Positions 1 to 18,413 of a stretch of 64,000 bases of DNA are shown here, piece by piece. This DNA comes from Tyto alba (lineage: Eukaryota > Chordata > Aves > Strigiformes > Tytonidae): the NCBI RefSeq assembly GCF_018691265.1, contig NW_024881313.1, forward strand, positions 13,465,001 through 13,529,000, in the 5' to 3' direction. The notes under the pieces were generated by a model. It searched no databases and was not told the origin of the DNA. It saw nothing but the letters and a program-made list of their open reading frames with translations. Within the stretch, counting starts at the first letter, position 1. Each line of letters begins with the position of its first letter. The translations under genes were made by a program, and so were the position numbers.

Positions 1-32
1 CTGCGCTGAAGCTGCTGCCTCAGTTTGGCAAT
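1..32 (-). CDS. GLCCI1: GLCCI1 coding exon 4, 5' part only (cut by window edge)
   Basis: Read on the minus strand from position 32 down to 1, this codes for IAKLRQQLQR followed by two bases of the next codon (AG, so Ser or Arg). In the known GLCCI1 protein this peptide directly follows the ...SADQLKE that ends exon 3, so order and frame agree. It opens a charged, Leu/Gln-rich stretch that looks like the start of a coiled coil. The acceptor is good: a pyrimidine-rich tract (cttctttcc) followed by CAGCAG and then ATT. The CAGCAG is a tandem NAGNAG acceptor. I chose the distal AG because it gives the E-I junction known in the family. The rest of the exon and the C-terminal part of the protein lie outside the window. 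Identification rests on only ten residues here, but the linkage to exons 1-3 makes it firm. Confidence 0.9.
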   Translation of the reverse strand, partial: MAKLRQQLQR

Positions 33-8228
<8,196 letters not shown>

Positions 8229-9043
8229 CTAGAGGGGAAAAAGCAGAAAATATACTGCACTGAATTCTCCAGGTAAGAAAAACTTTTGGCACAAATTATT
8301 GCTTTACTCCTTCTGCACTGTCAGAGTTCAGGCATTAAACACGAAAAATAAATTTCAGAATCTGATATGCAGCAGTAATAGTCTCAATAAATAAAACAAT
8401 ATAGAAAACTAAGGCTTTGTAAACTTTCATTTACAAAGGATGAGGACAATGCACACTACTGAAGAAAGAATCAGAAGCCTGACAATCACAAAAAACACCT
8501 TACCTGGCTACTTCCATCTGAGCTTTGGCATGCATTTCTAGTTTTCACTTGGTGGACAGTTTAGAAAATGACAAAATTAATAAAAATATCCAAGCAAACT
8601 CAGAGACCAAAAGCCAGGATTCACTTCTGCCACCTGTCTTCCTTAATCACTGGGTCATATCATCAGTTGCTTCTTGCTAACTCTGACTTGGTACAGATTC
8701 TGATACACCTTTTATTATTTTTGGAACTGGCCTACATGAGCAGAAAAAACAAAAAGGGCAGGCATCTTCCAGCCTTGTCTGCAAGCCCAAAAGTTTGGAT
8801 ACTATCCTTGGATGCAAGAGCTATAAAATTAAACCCCAAAGACTGAGAAGAGTCTGGAATCCAGATCTCCCAACTCCTGTGCTTATTCACCACAAGCCTA
8901 TTAGGAAAATTGAGTGCATCCACCAGAATTTCTGAACAAGAGTCACTGGCTGCCAGAGCAGCAACAGGGACATCTAAAATCTAGGGACAGTTTGGGGTAT
9001 GAACCATATAAGACTCAGGGCTACAGGCATATATATACTTTCG

Positions 9044-9072
9044 TTTTTTTTTTTTTTTTTTTTTTTTTTTTT
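9044..9072. repeat. Poly-T run (29 T)
   Basis: An uninterrupted run of 29 T on the plus strand, so 29 A in the GLCCI1 pre-mRNA. It abuts and partly overlaps the left arm of a perfect inverted repeat, whose arms end in T/A runs. No target-site duplication or 3'-end sequence of a retroelement is visible beside it, so I do not call it the tail of an insertion. Confidence 0.9.
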
Positions 9073-9117
9073 CTTTCCACAAGTGTGGAATACGCACACA
9101 CTTGTGGAAAGAAAAAA
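9067..9117. repeat. Perfect 21-bp inverted repeat with 9-nt loop
   Basis: Left arm 9067-9087 and right arm 9097-9117 are exact reverse complements around the 9-nt spacer gaatacgca. The unique core of each arm is ctttccacaagtgtg or its complement; the outermost six positions are T/A. In RNA from either strand this would fold into a 21-bp hairpin. The stem is shorter than a typical microRNA precursor. Confidence 0.9.
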
Positions 9118-9199
9118 TTTGGGTGTTTTGTTTTTTTTGTCAACAATTCCTACTAGTATTATCTGAATCTTTCACAATAAGGCCTTAAGAAATAAAACT

Positions 9200-9565
9200 T
9201 TACCACTGAATATGATGAACATTTGGCATTTGCGGATGCTTCTCCAAGGGAGACAGGACCTCAGCACAGCAGGACAGGTAGTATCTCAGATCAACCTCAC
9301 TACAGGACTTCCTTCTCATGCATGGAAACTCTGTTCCTTCACAGCTTTCCTTACTCTTGCTTCCTTTCTGGGGTCTAGAAATTTCTGTAGTACCCACACA
9401 CATCTCGGACACTGTTTTGCTCAGGAAGGAGGCCATGCATCGCCTTGGAGAACACCACAAAAACATCTGCAGCTCCTCACCCTTGCTGCTGCGACCAGCA
9501 GCCCTCCAGGACCAGGCCACTTCAGCCAAGCATGCCAGGGCAGGTCTGGTACCATTAAGCACTAA
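9200..9565. other. GC-rich patch in intron 2, unrecognised
   Basis: Richer in G+C than the surrounding intron, and open over about 120 codons on both strands (plus 9212-9565, minus 9200-9562). Neither translation resembles a protein I know. Open frames on both strands in a short GC-rich block are more typical of a decayed repeat or chance than of an exon. It could be an old transposable-element fragment, but I cannot name the family. Confidence 0.35.
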
Positions 9566-12500
9566 ATTGTAGTTTCAGAACACAGGCTATAACTTTGTAA
9601 TTACCGCACTGCCATAATATTACATGGCCTACAGCCCAGGACCTAACTCCTAAGAGCTAATATTTAATGTGCAAAGTCACTTTGAGTGCACAAGCCTATG
9701 TATCCCACTTGTGTTTTCTGCCAGCCCTGCACTTTCCATGGTTTTGGTGGGGGGTTTTTCTCTGTTATTTTTACACCACCAGGAATACTTCCACCAAAGG
9801 CCCAGAAAGCTGTGTCAGCAATTAGAAAGCAAAATGGAAAAAATCAGTAACAAAGTTTTTGCTGCATGTTCCCAAAAAAGAAAAAAAACAAGTCTTTATA
9901 AAAGTTAGGGTTCTGTGTATTTACTATATGACTCTCTTTGTGTGGGTCTGGGAAAGAAGCCAGAAGATAATGTGGTTACGAAAAAGAAAAAAAAAAAAAT
10001 CATGAGTGAAGAGTAAAATAGCTATTTAAAACTACGAGGAAAACATGGGAGTCCCTCAGCCAGGCAACCCATGACTCTCACCACCCAAAGCAGAGCCTCT
10101 ACCACACGCATGCTACCTGTGTGGGCATTTGCTCGCACTCTGCATTTAAGCAGAGCCATGTTCTAAATAATTACTTGTTCTTGCAGATTGGGTACTTACC
10201 ACCTCCCTGAAATTTGTATGAAAGACACCCTACTGCTTTTAAAGTTTTTTTTAAACACTGAAGTGGCTTGAACGAGACAAAATGGGGGGGGGGAAGTTTG
10301 CTCCCTTTTCAAAATCATGGGCTTTCACAATCTATTACAACTTACTTTCTAATTTAAATTGCTCTTTTTTATAAGTATTTTACTATATGCCAAGTACAGC
10401 TGGAACTATACCCTCATACAAAAACAGAAAAACATCAAAGAGAATTCTCTGAAAATTTATCTTCCAAAGAATGTTTTCTGAATATAGCACTGCTCCATAA
10501 TTTGGGGAACTCCAGAACAAAGTAGAAACAGGCATTTCAGGAGCTTAAATATTTACCTATAGTGCAGGAGGGTGTACCAGGGATCACTACAAGTTCATAT
10601 CCTTTCAACTACAGCTTAATAAACACAACAGAAAAGACAGAATATCTAAAAAGCCAAAGTGAGTTTCTCAACAAACCTAAGTAAACTGTTAAAAAAAAAT
10701 ATTTAGAAAGCAAGAACATGCCTATATTTTTTTAATAAGCACATATATTGATCCAGATGGCAAGGGCAAAAAAACTAATAGCAACAACCTAGAACTTCAT
10801 CAACAACACCGGTGACTGTTACCAGAGAGAGGTAGGAATCCTTATATTGCAGCTGATTTAATCAGAAATCAAAAGTAACAAATATAAAACAAATATTCAC
10901 TTAATACTAAATTTTGTACTTTCTCAAATATGCTTTGACGCTATCTTCCACTCAAACACTATCTCCCTTGAGACAAGGATTACACAGTTGCTTTCCATCT
11001 CTGGTAAATTGAGTCAAGTCACAACCTTTCAAAATATACACGTAAGTATCAGTCTACAGGGGGTAGACTATTTGTGTCCATCAATTTTATTTGCAGTATT
11101 AGATTACAAATACTATATGATGTTGCTAGCACAGAATTGAAGTCAGGTAATGTTATATTAATGTGCTATTTATATTCAGATGGAAAAAAGAAAAAAGGTT
11201 AAAGAGTAACACAACGTAAGCAGTTACTAGATTATAGCAAGCCAGTCTCCTTCAAACCCTAGAAACTGCTGCTTATAATACATTGAAACCCACCTTATAT
11301 GAAGGTAAGTTTTGGGTTTGTAACCCAAAATCCTTATATTCAAGCAAAAGCTTCTTAAAAAAAAAAAAAAAAACACCCACACGTTACACTCAAACAGAAA
11401 TTCTGCTTCTGTAAGTTAGCTCATGTATGAGCATTTCATATCTCACCTGAATGTTGTAATTTATATCACAAATAAGATGAGAGTATATGGCACTCTTGAT
11501 ATGCGACATTTCATGAAAATTGTTTTCCTGTATTTATTTACAACTTCTACAAAAGACGCTTAACCATGGAGGTCTTAGTATCAAGCTAAAAGTGTACTTC
11601 CCAAGTGTTAAACATATTAAAAAAACAACAAAAGTAAAAAAGTAACTCAAAACCGCATTTGAAGAAAAATTTCTGAATCACAATGAATGAAACCAAAGTT
11701 GCTTCATCTCAAGTCAGAAACACAGTAAGAAAGGTCATAGGCACTATCTGTGAAACTGGTAACATTTCAGAGCTGAAATAAATTTACAGTATCACTTAAG
11801 TGTGAACTGAACTTCATGAAACTGAAGGATTATTCCTGCAAGTCTATATTCAGACACTTAAGATTTACAACATTTTAGGAGAACCTTGAAAATATGTGCT
11901 GCAGCTTCGAGAGGAGTATCACGATATTTCAAAATGTGAAGGTTCATGGCCCCACTTTCAGTTGACACAGTGCTTAAAAAGCATGCACATGGGATAGGTC
12001 ATGCCAAGAACACCACATCTGGTTGCTCTCCTCAGTGTTAGTGTAAATCACAATTACCATTGTTCTAAATCACCCAACCTTGTAGAGATTAGCATTTCTT
12101 CCAACACGTTTCGTAATTCTGCCTTGCTTTTCCACCCATGTCAGGGATATACACCTACATTCTTTCCACTTCATTTAGATCAGAATGACTGCATGAAGTA
12201 CCAACCTACCTAAACCTAAAATAAGACTGAATTACTCTAAATATCTCACATTTTATTGCCAGCCCTTTGCTCTAATTACTATATCTAGCCTGCGTTCCAG
12301 ATTAACTACATTGGGGGATGAGTGCAAAGATTATGAACATAAACCTAGATTTTACAGGGGAAGCATTAATGTTTTTGAAGAACTTCCACATTCAAAAGAA
12401 ATGCAACAGCAGCACTAAAAGATAGTCTGATGAGTCTTCATATGTTTCTAAAGGATTCAAAGGCCCTCTAGAAATTTTACAGGAAGTAATGACCTAAAGA

Positions 12501-12694
12501 GTTAGAAGTTAATCTGACCAAAAGTGATGACTCCTCTTAAATATCAGAGAGGTTAAGAAAAGTTAGAATGATAAATTCATAGTTATATGACAAATATCTC
12601 TTCCTCTTTGTCCCTTCCACCCAAAGTACATCATTAAAATATCCCAAGAAAGCAAAGATAACTAATACACCAATGAAAATGCTTCACGTAATTG

Positions 12695-12699
12695 AGCCT
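12695..12699. repeat. Target-site duplication, left copy (AGCCT)
   Basis: AGCCT immediately before the LTR start is repeated exactly at 13779-13783 immediately after the LTR end. A 5-bp duplication is the expected footprint of integration for several endogenous retrovirus groups. Confidence 0.85.
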
Positions 12700-12860
12700 T
12701 GTCCTGGGTTGAGTGAGTGGTGGAGTATTTTTGGTGGCAGGGGAGGGGGCTATAGGGGCTGCCCCCCGTGAGCAGCTTCTCGAAGCTCCCCCAACTCCAA
12801 GTCAGCTCCACTTCTGTTTGGAAAATTGAGCCAATCAGCTGCACCTCTGTGATAACAATG

Positions 12861-12868
12861 TATTTAAG
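12861..12868 (+). promoter_or_regulatory. TATA-like box of the solo LTR
   Basis: TATTTAAG lies about 160 bp into the LTR on its sense strand and upstream of the polyadenylation signal, the position expected for the U3 promoter. Activity is inferred, not shown. Confidence 0.5.
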
Positions 12869-13583
12869 AAGGGACATGATGACGGGCAGTGGGACTTGTG
12901 AGGAGGAGTTGCTGCAGCTGCATGAACACCAAGGTCAGTGGAGGAACGGAGGAAGAAAGGAGGGGGGAGGTGTGCCGGAGCAGAGACCCCCCTGTATCCT
13001 GTGGTGAGACGGCAGGGCGGCCCCCCCCCTGCCACACATGAAGATCTATGGTGGAGCAGACACTGATTTATGGCCTGTGGATTCCACCTCGTTGATCAAG
13101 GTGCTACGCCCAAAGAAGGCCGGGATCTTGTGGGAAAAGGCAGCCCCACTGCTGTAACTCAGCACTGGGAGGATTGCAGCACGCGGGGGTGTCCCACGCT
13201 GGAGCAGCTCAGGAAGGGCTGCAGCCGTGGGAGGGAATCCAGTTGGAGAAAGTTGGTGACCCACGACCGGGCAGTGTGGGGAACGCTGCGGCCTGTGGGA
13301 GGGACTCACATCGGAGAAAGCTTGTGGAGGACTGTCTCCTGTGAGAGGGGGACCACGATGGAGCAGGGGGAACAAGTTCCAGAAGCTCCCCCCACCAAAG
13401 ATGGAGAAAGTGGCAGCACTGACTGCACCCCCCATTCCCTGCCCCTGCACCGCTGCAGGGAGGAGGTAGAGAAATCGGGAGCAGAGCTGAGCCCGGGAAG
13501 AAGGGAGGGGTGGGGTGAAGGTGTTCTCAAGATGTGGCAATGCTTCTCACTGTACTACTCTGTTACATGTTGTTAGTGTCTGT

Positions 13584-13589
13584 AATAAA
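13584..13589 (+). terminator. Polyadenylation signal of the solo LTR
   Basis: AATAAA followed within about 10 bases by a GT/T-rich stretch (gtttgttctttttttc), the normal arrangement of a poly(A) signal and downstream element. It points on the plus strand, antisense to GLCCI1, so it should not end the host transcript early. Confidence 0.7.
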
Positions 13590-13778
13590 TGTTTGTTCTT
13601 TTTTTCTTCCCCTAACGAGTCTATCTTTTGCTCGTGCCCATAAAGGGGGATTTTTTTCCCCATCCCAGTCCTATCTCGAACCCCAAGCCTGGCTCTCTGT
13701 CCCTTCTTATTGCCGGAAGAGAAGGGAGAGAGAGTGGTTGCATGGTGGTTGGCTGCTGACCAGGCTCAAATCACGACA

Positions 13779-13783
13779 AGCCT
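13779..13783. repeat. Target-site duplication, right copy (AGCCT)
   Basis: Exact copy of 12695-12699, directly after the terminal CA of the LTR. Confidence 0.85.
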
Positions 13784-14705
13784 CCTGGCTTATGATGTTA
13801 ATTTTTAAGCAACAAAATTCCTACCCAAAAGAAAATAAAACATTACTCAGTTGACTAATGAGAGGTAGCTACATTAAAGCCCTGACCCACACACAAGAAC
13901 AAAAACCCCATATTTTATCCAACCATTCCAGTTTAATAACTCTGCATTACTCTTTAGATTAGAGAGTAGTAAAAATTCTGAAAGGCATTCTGCAAACTTT
14001 CTTCATTTCCATTTGTGCAATACATAATTGCCATATACAATGGAAAAGGCATATCCAAGCATATTGGAATCCAGTTTAAGTCGTCAGTTGGTGGGGAGGG
14101 GAATCACTGAATCGTATTCCACTTGGTCATTCGTTCTTTTCTTTGTATTATTTAGATCAAGAAAGATTACATAGATGAACTTTAACTGGCCATATCTTTG
14201 TTATGACAACAACATCATATGTTTATCCCTAATCTCTCCTTTTTGATTTTACAAAAGTCTTTTAATTTATTTAGTTACTGCCAAATAATTATATTAATAA
14301 ACTATGACAATTACCCAAATGTTTCTGAAGATTCTGAGGTTAGGTATAACCACTTCAACATTGAATTATTCCTTATATTAGGAAGGGGAAAATACTGACA
14401 TGTTCAGCATGAAGAAGAAATATAAAACTTCTATCAGTGCTCCCAACAGAGATGAAAAAAATGGGGAAGGAAGCTATACTGAGTTTTAAATGGCCTTAAT
14501 GAAAAGTTCAAATTTTACTGAAAAGGAGAGGGAAGTAGGACAGTGGAGGAACTTGGTAAAGGGATCACAAAGTATATCAACATGTATAACAACTTCTTAT
14601 AATAGGAAGTTTCCCTGCATTTCTGAAATACTTAAAACTATATTAAATAAAATGGTATACTATTGATTATCCAAAACTTGCTGTTCCTTAAAGATCAGCT
14701 AGTTG

Positions 14706-14746
14706 TACACATATGCACACATACACACACAAACATAAACACATGC
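14706..14746. repeat. CA-rich imperfect microsatellite
   Basis: An interrupted ACAC/CATA stretch of about 40 bp in intron 2; low complexity, no other feature seen. Confidence 0.6.
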
Positions 14747-16386
14747 AGAATTCTGAGAAATCTGGAATTGTATAAATGTCACAATGCATAATGTCATAGT
14801 ACATTTTTCCAAAAGCAAACATATCAACCTCACTTCCCTTCTGTGTTTTCAATCAAAACATCTGAGATGGGCAAGAGGGACACAGAAATAGGAACTACAG
14901 TTATTATTCTCCAAGATGCAGCAGAAATTAAACCAAACAAAATTCTGTTTCCTCTATTTAAATAATAAGGTATTAGTGATTTTTTTTTTTTAAATCCTGG
15001 TTTAATATTAGAGAAAGAATAAACATTTTATTCACGAGCACTACACAGGTTCAAAGAACTTAAGTGGGAAACAAGTACTTGGAATAAAACTCATTAAGAG
15101 TTTATGTGATCCTGGTGAAGACCAGAATCTGACCTTTTTTTTTTAAATACACGGATTCTAAGAAACTTAGAACATCCATAATCACGACCTTAATGAAACT
15201 GCACAAAATTTGGATTTAAAATTAATGTTTAATTAGGGACAAAAATAGTCTTGAAAGAGAATTATTCCACCTACAATATAAGTTATACTGACAGTATTGT
15301 CCATGAGTTTAGAAGTAAAACAAGAGATAATTTATTCTTCAATGAAACATGCTCATATGAAAAAATTGGTTTATTGACTTTCATTATCTTGTTTTATTTA
15401 TTTTATTTGCTACAATCACCCACTCTGCTAAACTACCAAGCGTTATTATCTTTAGCTACTGTAAACTACATGAACTCCCATGAGCTAAACTGCTACTTGT
15501 CCAACAAACATAAAGTAGTAGGAGTACTCATGCTGGTACTCCAGCAAATAGCAAGATTTTTATTTAATTTAACTTAATTTGCCATGCACGCATCCAACGA
15601 ACGACTTGGAACTCATCCTTATTTCTTCAAATTACATACACTTCAAACTACACAGAGCTCAAACAACAAAAAAACCCCACACAACCAAAGCATAACTCAG
15701 GTCAATGTTATATGATCATCTACAAACCTCCTTAGTGAACATTTTATTTAAAAACCCCTGGAATTTGCTGTGCCAATCACTATGCTTGTTGCATTTTACA
15801 TATTCATATAGTCTTGAGTAGTCAAGTCATTTTTCAACTCAACTTACAACACTGCTAAATGCTTGATTTTTGCATAACTTAAAAAGACAGCTAATATAAT
15901 TGCTTGTTAGAATATATCCCCACAAACGCAAACTTCCATGTCCTTAACCTTTTGAAATAATACTTCAGTTTGTAATGATAACTTGTACTGCCTTTCCTCT
16001 CTGTTACATTTGACTATGCCAAAAAGGTAAAACTTCCCTTCTATTTTTTTCTTCCTCCCTGAGCTTTGTTTCTGAATGAGGCAAAGGGTGGCAGCCAACA
16101 GGTCAAATAACCTAAACACTTACTTGAACTCACTAGGAAAGCAATTTTACTGCCAAATGCTTGGAGCTCAAATATTTATAGAACAAGTTTGTTTCTCTTT
16201 TCTGTAACTAGTGAAAAGGTTTGTTTGTGAATGTTTAAATATTCTAAATTTTCTACTCATAAGGGTATTTGTGAAGTTTGATATGGATATATATTTTAAG
16301 AGAGGGGTTAAGAAATACTGTTACTATAAAGCATGCTATCAAAAATCGCCTGAATGGAAATTATGGCTTCAAAACAGAAAGACTTT

Positions 16387-16426
16387 CAAGGCATAGTATT
16401 GTACTATTGTATTGTACTATGCCTTG
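16387..16426. repeat. 12-bp inverted repeat with nested direct repeat
   Basis: Arms caaggcatagta (16387-16398) and tactatgccttg (16415-16426) are exact reverse complements. The gtattgtactat motif also occurs twice as a direct repeat across the unit. The combination looks like the product of template switching during replication; this is inference. Confidence 0.85.
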
Positions 16427-17339
16427 TAAATCCAGAATTAATAGCTTTTTAAGTTAAGTCTTTCATAACAGTAAAGATGACTGCTGCTTCTTTTTTTTTG
16501 CTAAAACTGGCTGGCTGGTTTCAAAATGAATGAGTAGGACATAAAGACAGCATTTTCTTAAAGGGTCTCTCAACACTTTCTAGAAGTGTCCTTGAACAAT
16601 TTTTAATCATCAGATTCCCAAATTAATTAAACAGGATTTCTGGAACATACAGAGAGAGCTTTCTTCTTTTCTAAGCATTATACACTTATCCTTCTCCCAT
16701 CAGAGGGCTTCCTGTGTTGCGTTACAGTATATTTTAAAGATTCAGAAAATTATTTATACATTCAAACTTGTCCTGAGAAACTCAGTATTACACAAAAGAC
16801 TAAAAAGCCAGAATCAATGTGAAGAGATGCTGTGTTTCCTCTAAGCAGTGGTGGCAGAATGGGTGACAAGTACGTATGTTGCAAGTCAGTAGAAACTAAC
16901 CAAAACCTATACACCTACAAGCAAAGTTACAACAGAAAAATCCTTGTTATTTTAGAGGTATCATATACATTGTGACAAGGTAAGTTTCCATTAAAAACAA
17001 TTCTTAACAGCAAAAGAGAGTTGTAAGCAAAAGGTGGTATGTCAGAAGTATCATTTTTCTTTGCAGGACACCCATGATAACAATGGGCCAGAATCATGGC
17101 ACAAGAGATAGAAAACTGATTTAACAACAATCCCTACATGGCCCATAGACTGGAAATATAACTAAAGATAGATAGTTTCAGAACACAAACTCAGATGATG
17201 TACTCCATATCCTAATAACACTACTGAAAAAATGTAACTCCTTTGCTGATAATTTGAGGTTTTTAGAATTATGTATGTTTTTACCTGTTTGATAGTGATC
17301 ATCTTTGTGGGCAACAAGCTCCAGTATGAGGAGGAATCA

Positions 17340-17715
17340 GGCAAGAAACAGTGTTCACCTTTCCAGCCAAAGTGCACTGGAACACTATGAATAACACAGC
17401 AGCCTACCTGCCAGGGGTTCTTGCTAAGGACAGAGCCCTGAGGAGGATCCATGAGTATCAGGACATAAATAATCTCAGTAGCCTTCCCTTTGTAGCTCGT
17501 GGTAAGGCTCTTGTTCTGACGTCTGGCTTCAAGAGGCTACTCTGCCACAGAGCATTTTTATATTTCTTGCTACTAGGCAGCAGAAGGGACGTCTCAAGAC
17601 CGTACTGTATGCTCACTCCCAGCTTCCTCTTCTTGATTTCCCCTCTAGTGACAAACCGATCAATTCTTAACAGTAACCTCTCTCCTTCTCCTCCCCCGCA
17701 CTCACACAAGCACAC
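17340..17715. other. Locally GC-richer patch near exon 2, unrecognised
   Basis: Open frames on both strands (plus 17351-17722, 123 codons; minus 17162-17452 and 17458-17715) in a block less AT-rich than its surroundings. On the minus strand a CAG followed by gtaaaa looks like a splice donor near 17280. No known GLCCI1 segment is encoded here. It may be a decayed repeat, or a rarely used exon. Confidence 0.2.
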
Positions 17716-18074
17716 TTTTTGAGATCCACAGATTTATTACCACAATTTAGTAACATCTTTAAGTTTGTTAGCCACTACTATTACAGAATCTTTTTTATAA
17801 ATAACACTCAGCACAATTTTGCATACGGCAGCTTCAAAATAAACCAGATGCAAGGCCGAGATTGAAATCTGCTTATTTAGCATCAACAGATCTGCCCAAA
17901 TACAGGAAACTATTTTTAACAACTGTTTTCTAAAAGCATAAAAATATTATCTGTCATGTACCATGTTACTGAATTGACACTGATTAAAAAAACACTACTG
18001 TACCCTATTTTTAGGGCTTCATATTTATACTAAAATTAAGTGAATCCATATTTCTTTGGAATTAAGTTGAGCTA

Positions 18075-18413
<339 letters not shown>

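Larger units (their letters stand above)
12700..13778 (+). mobile_element. Solo LTR of an avian endogenous retrovirus
   Basis: A 1,079-bp element starting TGTCCTGGGTTGAG and ending CTCAAATCACGACA, with the canonical TG...CA termini, flanked by exact 5-bp AGCCT direct repeats. On the plus strand it carries a TATTTAAG promoter-like box at 12861 and an AATAAA polyadenylation signal at 13584-13589 followed by a T-rich stretch, so its transcriptional sense is opposite to GLCCI1. No internal retroviral genes or second LTR are present, so it is a solo LTR left by recombination between two LTRs. The termini resemble the ERVL-type LTRs common in songbirds; that family assignment is from memory and tentative. 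Open frames of about 165 codons on both strands inside it are by-products of its GC content. Confidence 0.88.

Noticed and set aside
9067..9117. microRNA precursor
   Set aside because: The stem is only 21 bp, a third of it is A/T homopolymer, and it lacks the length and bulged form of a usual pri-miRNA hairpin.
13046..13576. Frames of 164-168 codons on both strands inside the LTR
   Set aside because: The block is a noncoding LTR bounded by TG...CA and target duplications; the frames reflect its GC content and match no retroviral protein.
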